A stretch of 64,000 nt of DNA from Bacteroidota bacterium (GTDB lineage Bacteria; Bacteroidota; Bacteroidia; Bacteroidales; FEN-979): assembly GCA_026391355.1 (NCBI GenBank), contig JAPLDH010000045.1:105620-169619 (forward strand), written 5' to 3'. The translations under genes were made by a program, and so were the position numbers. Shown here one piece after another: positions 50,911 through 59,652 of the stretch. Below the pieces are notes generated by a model. It worked only from the letters and a program-made list of their open reading frames with translations, had not been told where the DNA came from and made no database searches. Each line of letters begins with the position of its first letter. Positions within the stretch are counted from its first letter, which is position 1.

Positions 50911-53900
50911 TCACGGAATCGTTAGATATTTAGATGGAGATGATCCCGGTTTTGTTTGAGACACGGGAATCTTTTTTGCTATCAATTTCGAGGTTTCGAA
51001 GGCAACCGATCTTGATTCAGTGATCTCCTTTGAATTTTCATCTTTCGCTTTTCCCCAAACCCCGTTCTTAAGTTCCCACAATTGAGCCGTCAGGTTCAAT
51101 TTGTACCTGGTCGTATCAGCAAAAGATCTTGACTCGGTGGTCACCCCGGTTTGAGAATAAAATTCCAGCCAATAGGAATACTCCCCCATGGCATTGGCAT
51201 CCGGACTTCTTACCAGTTTTGGCTGCACTACATTGGGAGACTTTCCCTGTGGCAATGTTTGCTGGTTTTTTATCGTGGCAGTTAATACGGGATTCGTATT
51301 GAACGCCGTGCCGGAACCCAAAACTCCCTTTGGGAAACCCGGATTTTGGTTTGCGGCAGGCACAACACCGGGTGGATAAACGGGCCCCAGGTTGTCAAGC
51401 GTGGCAAAGTATTTTGCCTGGAATGTTCTTGATTTTATTGTTCCGTTCGACTGCATCTCTTCAATATCAAAGGTCACATCCGGCGTCAGGTTATACGAAA
51501 CGCCAATGGTTCGACCAGGGTCAAAACCTGTGGTTTTATCTTCAGGGTTAACCAGTATGATGAGGTTTTGCAGTGTTTTTATCGCATCTTCCTGAACATA
51601 GGTTCCATCATCTGCCGGAGGTGAAGGTGCACATTTATCCCCGGTATAGAAAGAGGCGTGAAAATCACCTGATATCCAACCATTGAAAAGGTGATATTCA
51701 CCTTTAATTTCTCCTTCAGCCCATGTCGGGTTGGGAAATCCTGCCGACAGGTACCCCCCGATTTTGATATCTGCAAGGGTCAGATCGCATCCATTGGGAT
51801 TCTTCTTGACACAGCACGGAAAACAGATGAATTTATCACTGGGCACGACATGAATGCCAATTCCTGCTTTAAACCATGCAGCTACGTTCCCCGTCGTGTA
51901 CCATCCCTTATAACCCTCCGGGCAGAGAATATTCGGTGGATATTTCAAAACCGACAGATTGATCTCAAAACCACCGCCAATATTATATCGGAAGAATACA
52001 CGAGGAGGGATAATCATTTTATCTTTTTCTCCCGTGCCGGCAAAAAGCCCAAGGCCGAAAGAGAATCCTTTGCCGTATTTTGCATTATCGTCGTTGGATA
52101 CAACTACCTTCAACTGATCGGCATTAATTCCAACGCTTTTCAACCCGTCCCTGGTTTGCTTCATGAAGTGGTAATCGGATGTAAATGACCCGAAATCATT
52201 TCCGACCATCAGGTAGTTATTTACTTCGAACTTATTAAAAACCGTGACGGTGTTCAGATTGTTGGGTGTTCCAAAAAGGAAATACCATTTTTTTGTCTTC
52301 CCGTTGATATCAAGGAGAAGATCCACCTGACCTTTCAGCGGGGGTTTATCGATCGTTACCCGGGCATTCGTCCTGAAATGCTGGGTTGGTAAATCATAGT
52401 CAATCGATACACTCCCGAACACAGGCGATTGATCGCGGGCAGTTAATTCGGTCATCGCCCATAACCCTCCTTTAAACCCTATTTGAAGCAGTCCATCGCT
52501 GGTGGTATCGAAAGTAGCCTGCAGGGTAACATCGGCATTTATGGCCTTTGGAGAGGGATAAGTGCCCATGACGGCCTTGGCCATAAAGCCCAGGCCTGCC
52601 GATCTGCTCGGAATAAAAGGAGTGCCTGAAATGGTCGAACGCATTGGTTTATCGGTAATGGCAATGGAGGGCATCTTTGCAGGTTCTACCATCATGTGAC
52701 GCCAAACCCCGGCTCCGAACCCGTAAAAAGCAAATCCGGTCAGGAAGGGGATCCCGGCAGTTGGTGGGACAATCACTTTGGCATCTGCATACCAGTACCT
52801 GTACAAATTATCCGCCCGGCTCGTATCGTAATTATGGACCGGATTTACTGAAAAATTCGTTGAGCCGAAACGCAGGGAAGCGTCCACCTCTGCCTGGATT
52901 GAGTTGAAGGTCGCCTTGACCGTGCCATGAAACCCATTTCCGTACATCGGGTCATCCGAGTAGAACTCAACCATCCCATCCAGCTTTACTGCCGAGAAAT
53001 TGGAAAACACCTTAATTTGGCTAATGGAAACGGTATCAAATCCGGGCACGAATTTCTTTTTCGGCGACCGTTTGATGGTGCCGATCGTTTCAAAGGAGCA
53101 CCTGCCTCCAATTTTATCTTTATCGAGGTTTACGACCAGGTCAAAATCAAGTCCTCCCCTCAGGATTTCATCCCCTTTATTTGCCAGTTTTTTCGATTTG
53201 ATATTTTCGATGGAAACAGGAAATCCCCCCAGTTTCTTTTCATCACTGGCGAAACTCCAGGTGCCTTTGTCGAAGACCATTTGATTCGTTTCCTCATCAT
53301 ACGACAGGCCCAGATTCTGAAACTTCATCCCCATTGTTATATTCCTGATTTTAAGGATCCTGATGTTTGACCAGGTGAAATCCCCGTTCAGCCTCATGTC
53401 GAATCTGGCAGTTTTATTGATCGTGAGGTTGATGCAAGAGGTGGGCAGAAGTTTCAGCTTGGCATCGCTGAAGAATTTTGCAGTAATAGCATCTTTGGGC
53501 TTCATGGTAAATTGAAATCCGTTGCCGTCAACAAAAAGCGCCTTGTAGTTCAGGGCGTTCACCGGGGAACTTTCAGAAACCGGCAGTACTATTTTACCGC
53601 TGATATAAGCTGTATCCAAAGAAGAACAGACCATGGTGAACCTTATCGTATCAATACTGGCCCCGAGGCTGGAGATGTTCGCATCGGGAAAATTGATGAT
53701 GTTCTTACCAATGATTCTGCCGGTGATGCCTTTTTTGTTGATGATGAGGTTGTTAAAATCAACCGTTATATTTTGTGCTGGATTCGAATAGGTGGTGAAA
53801 TTATCCGGCAGCACCAGTTTTGCCGTTTGCATCCAGAAGCCCCTGAATGTAATCGAAGAATCGGATTTGAAATTGGAAGGGAACCGAATCCCTGCTGGAT

Positions 53901-55809
53901 TCCGTTTATCGGAATGATCGTACCAGATGTTCTGGGCTTCAATCATCATGCCCTGCGTCCCGGTGATCGTTGCTTTAGGGAGGGTTGCCTGTACAAGCCA
54001 GTCGTTCCAGTCAGAAATGGTCGTTTTTATCGTTGTTTTTACACTGTCTGTTTCATTATCTGGCGCAGGTTTCAGCCACGCCCTGGGGAAGAAGACATCC
54101 ATCTCCAGACACAATTCCTTAAAACCATTGCAATCCCATGTGATGTAAGTCCCGCCGGAGGCTCCCTGCTCCTTCTTAAACACCACCCAGTACGTATTCC
54201 ATACTGCGTTGCCCCTGAATTTAATATCATCGATCAGACCCAGTTTACCTGTCTGTACAGATGGCATGCCCGGTGAAAAGATGATACTGCTCGCTTTGAA
54301 CCCCAGGGAGTCGCCTTCGTCAGGCAGTGGAAATATAGCCACGCAATTGAGCATCGCCTGCTTCGGTTCAAATTTCATTTCCGTTATAGCGATGGTAAAT
54401 TCATCGTTATTATTGAGTCCCAACGGCAGTTTAAGTGGCATATCGAACCGCTGACTTAAATCCAGGGACTTGATCAGCTTTGGTTCAGCTAAATGGAATT
54501 TTTCAAGCTTGTTATGAATCCATTGATCCATTAGTTTAGCATGACGGGGGACCCAGTTAAAGGAACCGGGGCCGCTATTGAGATACCATTGGAAGGGGAA
54601 TTGTACAGGCGGGTTGTCCTCTTTCTGAGCCAGTACAAATCCTTCGTAAACCTGGTCGGCCGTATTGATCTTGATCCCATCGAATTCCACCGCCACCGGG
54701 GTATGGAGCCAGTTGACCACCACTGACCCGGTTCCTGACAACGCGGAACTTGAACCGTTCGCGGAAAGTATCTTCATCTTGAATTTCCCAAGGGTCACGA
54801 CTTTATTTACGAAATCTGCCGGGGCTTTTGCTGACGCAGTGGTATTTGTAATGTTCGGCGTCTTATTATTATCCTGGCAACCGGATGTTGTCGGATCAGG
54901 TGGCGGCGTATTCGTGGCCGAATAGATAAAACTGCATACTTCACTCATGCCATGATTTCTGAATGTCACTTTATTACCGGGGTCAATTGCAGTGACAACG
55001 AATGCGTAAGTACTTCCAGCCACCAGAGATGGGTCGCTGGCGCCAAGCAAAAGCGTAACGATTGTTACGGTTTTTTCAAAAAAGACCGGATGGGTGGCCG
55101 AGTTGACGGCATCGTTGATATTCCGGTCTGACGGGAGCACTTCGATGATTTTCAGGTTATATTGCGTATTGGCCGGGGCTCCAGGCGGCATTGACCAGGA
55201 AAAGATAAGCGCCTGTGGCATGGAAGGGTTGACCTGCTGTCCGCAAACCGGCTGAAAGATGACAGGTGGTTCCACATTGGAGACCTTGAACGGTGCGCTG
55301 CAACCCATTCCCGGCTGCGAAAGCAGGGTTCCATTAGAATATTCGTGTGCCTCCAGGCACAAGGTGTAATCACCTTCCGGCAAACCACTTCCATAAAGAA
55401 GTTCATTTTTTGTAATTCCCACAAAAATTAAATGGTCTTCATCAAATGCCTCCTCTATATTCATTTTCGTCATGAATTTCGATTCCCCATTTTTCAGAAA
55501 CATGGGCGTCGGCATTTTGTAATTCGGATCTGTAAAGATTTTGATGCCTGCTCCTGTAAAGGATCCAAGGACATAAAAATTTTTATTAACTCCCGTTCGA
55601 TTGGTGAAATAGGCCATGATTTTATTGGGTTTGGAGATGTAATCATAGATTTTGGACGTGTAGGGTGGCGATACATTGACTGTAATTTCCATGTATTGTG
55701 CTTTCATTTCCGTGGTGAACATGGTGCAGATCAAAATGACTGACCAAAACCTGATGCAGAAACTCCTGTTTCCGGTAATCTTCTGGAACCGATTAAAAAT
55801 TGTAACCAT
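50911..55809 (-). CDS. Giant TANFOR-like surface protein (1632 residues)
   Basis: Signal peptide near residues 18-38 (FWSVILICTMFTTEMKAQ). The N-terminal 260 residues (YMEITVNVSPPYTSKIYDYI, LPEGDYTLCLEAHEYSNGTL, GCSAPFKVSNVEPPVIFQPV, ALIFSWSMPPGAP) resemble the TANFOR domain of large Bacteroidota surface proteins, as I recall it. The middle 1000 residues consist of beta-rich, repeat-like segments with many D-x-I/V-x-F strands, and the C-terminal part has Cys-rich CFPCCVKKNPNGCDL followed by an end without a T9SS domain. Its start overlaps the beta-barrel gene end by 17 bases, so the two are coupled. Possibly a secreted filament or scaffold presented with that barrel; function unknown. Confidence 0.72.
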   Translation of the reverse strand: MVTIFNRFQKITGNRSFCIRFWSVILICTMFTTEMKAQYMEITVNVSPPYTSKIYDYISKPNKIMAYFTNRTGVNKNFYVLGSFTGAGIKIFTDPNYKMPTPMFLKNGESKFMTKMNIEEAFDEDHLIFVGITKNELLYGSGLPEGDYTLCLEAHEYSNGTLLSQPGMGCSAPFKVSNVEPPVIFQPVCGQQVNPSMPQALIFSWSMPPGAPANTQYNLKIIEVLPSDRNINDAVNSATHPVFFEKTVTIVTLLLGASDPSLVAGSTYAFVVTAIDPGNKVTFRNHGMSEVCSFIYSATNTPPPDPTTSGCQDNNKTPNITNTTASAKAPADFVNKVVTLGKFKMKILSANGSSSALSGTGSVVVNWLHTPVAVEFDGIKINTADQVYEGFVLAQKEDNPPVQFPFQWYLNSGPGSFNWVPRHAKLMDQWIHNKLEKFHLAEPKLIKSLDLSQRFDMPLKLPLGLNNNDEFTIAITEMKFEPKQAMLNCVAIFPLPDEGDSLGFKASSIIFSPGMPSVQTGKLGLIDDIKFRGNAVWNTYWVVFKKEQGASGGTYITWDCNGFKELCLEMDVFFPRAWLKPAPDNETDSVKTTIKTTISDWNDWLVQATLPKATITGTQGMMIEAQNIWYDHSDKRNPAGIRFPSNFKSDSSITFRGFWMQTAKLVLPDNFTTYSNPAQNITVDFNNLIINKKGITGRIIGKNIINFPDANISSLGASIDTIRFTMVCSSLDTAYISGKIVLPVSESSPVNALNYKALFVDGNGFQFTMKPKDAITAKFFSDAKLKLLPTSCINLTINKTARFDMRLNGDFTWSNIRILKIRNITMGMKFQNLGLSYDEETNQMVFDKGTWSFASDEKKLGGFPVSIENIKSKKLANKGDEILRGGLDFDLVVNLDKDKIGGRCSFETIGTIKRSPKKKFVPGFDTVSISQIKVFSNFSAVKLDGMVEFYSDDPMYGNGFHGTVKATFNSIQAEVDASLRFGSTNFSVNPVHNYDTSRADNLYRYWYADAKVIVPPTAGIPFLTGFAFYGFGAGVWRHMMVEPAKMPSIAITDKPMRSTISGTPFIPSRSAGLGFMAKAVMGTYPSPKAINADVTLQATFDTTSDGLLQIGFKGGLWAMTELTARDQSPVFGSVSIDYDLPTQHFRTNARVTIDKPPLKGQVDLLLDINGKTKKWYFLFGTPNNLNTVTVFNKFEVNNYLMVGNDFGSFTSDYHFMKQTRDGLKSVGINADQLKVVVSNDDNAKYGKGFSFGLGLFAGTGEKDKMIIPPRVFFRYNIGGGFEINLSVLKYPPNILCPEGYKGWYTTGNVAAWFKAGIGIHVVPSDKFICFPCCVKKNPNGCDLTLADIKIGGYLSAGFPNPTWAEGEIKGEYHLFNGWISGDFHASFYTGDKCAPSPPADDGTYVQEDAIKTLQNLIILVNPEDKTTGFDPGRTIGVSYNLTPDVTFDIEEMQSNGTIKSRTFQAKYFATLDNLGPVYPPGVVPAANQNPGFPKGVLGSGTAFNTNPVLTATIKNQQTLPQGKSPNVVQPKLVRSPDANAMGEYSYWLEFYSQTGVTTESRSFADTTRYKLNLTAQLWELKNGVWGKAKDENSKEITESRSVAFETSKLIAKKIPVSQTKPGSSPSKYLTIP

Positions 55810-57472
55810 AACTAATTTCTCCTTTTATTTCATTGAACGATTTATCCGATGATCCGGAACCGGAATAATTACCGGTAAAATAGGTGATGAACCGGATTGT
55901 ATGATGCTTAACTATCTTATAGGCAGCGATCAGGTTTATGTTGATTACCCAGGTGTTTCCTGTTGTACTTTCTGACCGTGACAGTGAATTACTACAGTCG
56001 ATCGACAGACGATCTTTCAGGAGGGACTTTGAAATACCGAATGTTCCTCCCAATCCGGAATTATCGAAGGATGAACTTTTACTCGTATTGTAAGTGAAGC
56101 CACACGAAAAAGTCCAGTTATTTTGTAAAAACCCGAGGGAATAATTTGCCTGGACTACCTGGGAAGAAAACTCCGTAAATCCGGCTGTATATTTATTGTG
56201 ATCGTTGAATTTCGATAAATTATAGACCAGCAAAATCTGGTGACTCAATTTGGTATTCATAAAAAACAACCTGGGCATCAATGAAAAATTCCAGTTCACC
56301 TGGTTTATGGTTGTGTTTTCCTGCAAAAGCATCCGCCCGTCTTTCTGGTTTGTATTGAAATTGCTGTAATTTGCATTGATTCCGAATTTTGAAGACGGAT
56401 TGAATGAAAGGTTGACATTCCCGATCGTCCGAAGAGTCGTCGCCTGTTTGGTCCGTTTTAAATTATCCCGTTGCAATCCTATGCTCCCGTTCACCGAAAT
56501 CTTTCTTTTAAAAATCGTGAACGACGGGTTGATGGTGAGGTTCTCAACATCGTTGTTGAAAAAATAGGCGCCCATTGACCGGTAATTGGGATCAATCCGT
56601 TTATACTCAAGCCTGAGTGACCAATTTGTGGCTTGGTATTGTAAAGAAGAACGGATGGCTGTGTAATACTCAGACGAGGCGTTGACAACAAGGTACTTAT
56701 TTAAACTGATGAGAATCGGTGAAGAATTCTCCTGGAGAACGGATTTTGCTCCAAGGTCTGTTGTATAAAGACTAAATGCCCCTTCGACTTCGCAGGTGAG
56801 TTTTTTGAAGAGCGTAAACCTGGCATGAATGCCGGTGACCACATTCTGTTCCGGCAGCCGGTTGGCGCCTGAGGTATCTTTCTGAAGAGTTGTGCTGTCA
56901 TCCCTGATCCTCTGGAAAAGAAGATCGACATAGTTGTCGGCTGTTCCCACGCCCAGTTTTATTGCATATCCCCTGCGGGCATACCTCGGGAGGGAATCCG
57001 TTTCAAAGATGGGGTTTCCGGTCGTTGCCCTGTCGAAGCGACCATAAACGAAACCAAAACGGAAAAGCCCCGGATTCAGTTCGACACCTGCTCCACAGAA
57101 AGTATGTCCCGCAAGGGTATATTCCGAAAACGAAACATTTCGGTAGCCCGCGTGGAGTAAGATCCATTTATATTTCGGGCTAATGCCGGCCATGTTAAAC
57201 GATTGTGCATAGCTCTTTTGCTTGTCTGAATAAACGATCGAGAATGGGATCTCAATCCCGTAGAGACTTACTGTGGCATTGGCCGTAAACAGATAAGAAA
57301 ACGGAAGCTGCCGCGCAGTAATTCCGTCAACCGCATATCCCATCAACCTCAACCCGATACTCCCGTGTAAGGAGACTGGTTTTTGCTTCACTATATTTTC
57401 AATGTCCTGCGACAAACTATCTATTGATAGGATCGTTAAAAGCAACATGACCGCCAACCCTTGCAATTTCAT
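55793..57472 (-). CDS. Outer-membrane beta-barrel-like protein
   Basis: 559 residues with a signal peptide (MKLQGLAVMLLLTILSIDSL-SQ). The sequence consists of alternating amphipathic strands ending in aromatic residues (LPFSYLFTANATVSLYGIEI, FRFGFVYGRFDRAT, WSLRLEYKRIDPNY, QANYSLGFLQNNWTFSCGFT) and ends IKGEISYGYNF with a terminal phenylalanine, as expected of an outer-membrane barrel with about 20 or more strands. It is the first gene of the surface operon and overlaps the 1632-residue gene. Could be a pore or anchoring partner for the giant protein; no family recognised. Confidence 0.75.
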   Translation of the reverse strand: MKLQGLAVMLLLTILSIDSLSQDIENIVKQKPVSLHGSIGLRLMGYAVDGITARQLPFSYLFTANATVSLYGIEIPFSIVYSDKQKSYAQSFNMAGISPKYKWILLHAGYRNVSFSEYTLAGHTFCGAGVELNPGLFRFGFVYGRFDRATTGNPIFETDSLPRYARRGYAIKLGVGTADNYVDLLFQRIRDDSTTLQKDTSGANRLPEQNVVTGIHARFTLFKKLTCEVEGAFSLYTTDLGAKSVLQENSSPILISLNKYLVVNASSEYYTAIRSSLQYQATNWSLRLEYKRIDPNYRSMGAYFFNNDVENLTINPSFTIFKRKISVNGSIGLQRDNLKRTKQATTLRTIGNVNLSFNPSSKFGINANYSNFNTNQKDGRMLLQENTTINQVNWNFSLMPRLFFMNTKLSHQILLVYNLSKFNDHNKYTAGFTEFSSQVVQANYSLGFLQNNWTFSCGFTYNTSKSSSFDNSGLGGTFGISKSLLKDRLSIDCSNSLSRSESTTGNTWVININLIAAYKIVKHHTIRFITYFTGNYSGSGSSDKSFNEIKGEISYGYNF

Positions 57473-57536
57473 GGTTTTATTGCAATTTCAACTGAAAAGT
57501 AAACCAGTATTTCAAATAGAAAATAACACCACTTAA

Positions 57537-57568
57537 CAAATATAATACATTTAGAGAGAGAAACAAGT
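57537..57568 (-). promoter_or_regulatory. Promoter of the surface-protein operon
   Basis: On the minus strand TTG (near 57565) is followed after about 19 bases by TATATTTG (57537-57544), the Bacteroidota -33/-7 arrangement, 65 bases upstream of the beta-barrel gene ATG. The rest of the divergent gap 57473-57806 is AT-rich with no other feature recognised. Confidence 0.55.
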
Positions 57569-57806
57569 TTATCTTAAGTGATGAGCCGAGGATAAGTCTG
57601 AATCTAAGAAAAAATCAGATTTCCCATTCATTAAAATAACATATCATTTTGAATAGGACGTTTCAGACCTGATACAATGATAAAACGATCCAAGAATAAA
57701 ATGTTAAATGAACCGGGGCATTCTGTTAATGTTAGTACTTTTGTGAACAGGATAATACGAGGAAGATAATGGATGAACCCAAGAGTACAAATTACAGAAA
57801 GCATCT

Positions 57807-59042
57807 TTGAACGACCTTCTTACAATTCATCATCCGTTTTTTCGAAGAACTAATCCTCTGGCAGGATTCAGCCTTTTCTTCGTATTTATCTGCGTGGTTA
57901 ATATCTTAATGAATTATATTAACGGTCATCTCTTTTTCTCAGATTTCAAGGTCTATTACCTGGCTGCAAAGAATCTTACGACTGGCGGACAGGTTTACAT
58001 GGTACCCTTTGGGCAGGGATCAGGTTTCTATAAATACAGTCCGCTCACCCTGTTTTTCTTCCTCCCCTTTACAATATTTTCATTCCCTATAGCTGCGTTG
58101 ATCCATTATTGTTTCTTGTGCTTCGGACTCTTTTATTCGTTCGTTATTATCCGGCAGCTTCTGGTAAGTTATTTTTTCCCAAGGAAAATTAAACATGAAT
58201 GGTTGCTGCTGATGTTCTCTTTAATCTGCATACTCATTCATGTGGTGCGGGAGTTATACCTTGGTAACATTAACAGCCTGATGCTGATCCTTAGTTTAGT
58301 AGCATTGTGCAGGTCTCTGCAGAATAAGGAAATTTCCGGAGGGGTTCTGCTGGCTGTCATTGTATTGACCAAACCCTTTTTTCTTATTCTATTGCTCCCT
58401 TTGCTGTTCCGTAAGAGATTCAAAATTGTTGGCTGGTTCATAGTAACGGTCCTGACCGGGATAATACTTCCATTTATTGTATTTGGCCCGTATGCCGGAT
58501 TTAATCTGCATAACGAATGGATCAATACCATGATTATCCATGACCAGGGATTTCCTGGAACTCATACAGCGACTTATCTTCTCCAACATTACCTGTTTCA
58601 CGATATGAACAGGTTTATGAATCATATTATCAACCTGGCTATATGTATCCTGGTTTGCTGGTTAATATACAGGAACCGGCACATGGAAAGTAAGGGGAAG
58701 GAGTCAATCAAACTTGAAGATAAGAATTTTATTTTCGAATGGTTTGTTCTCCTTGCCATGATCCCCTTGCTTGTAAAGACCGACAGTGAGCATTTTCTGG
58801 CAAGTGCTCCGGTTATTGCATTTTTAATTTATTTTGTAGCGATTAATAAACGCAACTGGCAAATCCTGGTCGTAGTCCTGCTTGTTCTCTTTTTTGGGGC
58901 CAATTCTACGGATCTCATCGGAAAAGATCTTTCGGAAAAACTGGACGTGATGGGAGTACTCGGACTCAGCAACCTGTTGCTGATCTTACTCACATGTTAC
59001 AATTTTGTATGTTTCCAAAAGAAAATAAATCGAGAAGGATAA
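57807..59042 (+). CDS. GT87/DUF2029-type polytopic mannosyltransferase-like protein
   Basis: About 411 residues from a TTG start at 57807; no ATG lies in frame until residue 36, and two nearby ATGs upstream are in other frames that close, so the start is uncertain. About ten membrane helices. The first loop carries FSDFKVYYLAAKNLTTGGQV-Y followed by FYKYSPLTLFFFLPF, the signature of the GT87/DUF2029 family, with the aspartate pair expected for a GT-C lipid-linked sugar transferase. DSEHFLASAPVIAF near the C-terminus is also typical. Likely adds a hexose from a polyprenyl donor outside the membrane. Single gene with its own terminator. Confidence 0.82.
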   Translation: MNDLLTIHHPFFRRTNPLAGFSLFFVFICVVNILMNYINGHLFFSDFKVYYLAAKNLTTGGQVYMVPFGQGSGFYKYSPLTLFFFLPFTIFSFPIAALIHYCFLCFGLFYSFVIIRQLLVSYFFPRKIKHEWLLLMFSLICILIHVVRELYLGNINSLMLILSLVALCRSLQNKEISGGVLLAVIVLTKPFFLILLLPLLFRKRFKIVGWFIVTVLTGIILPFIVFGPYAGFNLHNEWINTMIIHDQGFPGTHTATYLLQHYLFHDMNRFMNHIINLAICILVCWLIYRNRHMESKGKESIKLEDKNFIFEWFVLLAMIPLLVKTDSEHFLASAPVIAFLIYFVAINKRNWQILVVVLLVLFFGANSTDLIGKDLSEKLDVMGVLGLSNLLLILLTCYNFVCFQKKINREG

Positions 59043-59047
59043 ATGGA

Positions 59048-59092
59048 AATGCCCCCTAAAAGCCGAAGCGAGGGGGCATTTCATCTTTTTTA
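59048..59092 (+). terminator. Rho-independent terminator
   Basis: AAATGCCCCCT (59048-59058) pairs perfectly with AGGGGGCATTT (59072-59082) around a 13-base loop, followed after three bases by a T run (59086-59092). It lies 6 bases past the GT87 gene stop. Confidence 0.92.
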
Positions 59093-59488
59093 ACCAGCAT
59101 TCTGGTTTGACGGAACGCGGGTGCCGCCATTTTGCTCCACCGCGATCAGCGGTGATGTCAACATTAATACAATATTTAATGCAACGATCAAATATAGGGA
59201 GAAAAGTTGAGAATTGTTCCGGTTTAGTCAAATTTTTTTTATTGGCGGTGACAAAAGGGGTATCCAGTAGGACCCAAACCAACTATCTGGAGCGCGGCTT
59301 ACCAATCAAGTCAAACATTGCCTGATTTTTATTATTATTGTGAACCTCGTCGCGTGTCAAATTATGTATCCTCTATTCAATTTACCACGGATTTGGATGT
59401 AGATAACATTCGTTTTATCCATGAAATCAGGACATAAACACCCTCAGGTGCTACGTATACCGAGGGGTTTTATTTTCTCGTCCGACAT
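59093..59488. other. Gap containing a hairpin related to the one at 63282
   Basis: No gene found. At 59440-59469 CCCTCAGGTGCTACGTATAC continuing to CGAGGGG forms a hairpin that is a diverged copy of the CCTCGGGTGCTTCGCACACC-GAGG hairpin at 63291-63314. Confidence 0.5.
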
Positions 59489-59582
59489 TTATCCTTTCGT
59501 TTGCAGCCATGGTTGCTCAATGAGTTTGCGGGTGTTGGGGTTCTTTTGGGTGGGTTGGTTCGGGTAAAAGGGGTATATATGG
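59489..59582 (-). pseudogene. Fragment of a paralogous NACHT/WD40 gene
   Basis: On the minus strand the frame reads YPFYPNQPTQKNPNTRKLIE-QPWLQTKG and stops. It closely matches residues 17-43 of the WD40 gene downstream on the right (PLYLDEPTQKKPNTRKLVEQ-PWQQTKG). The DNA match continues through the adjacent hairpin, so the piece is a leftover of a duplicated copy of that locus. Confidence 0.75.
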
Positions 59583-59652
59583 AAATCGTATACCAGAGTT
59601 TGATTGAATTCAAGATGGAATGATGCCATTTTTAATTTTTTAAGCATATTTA

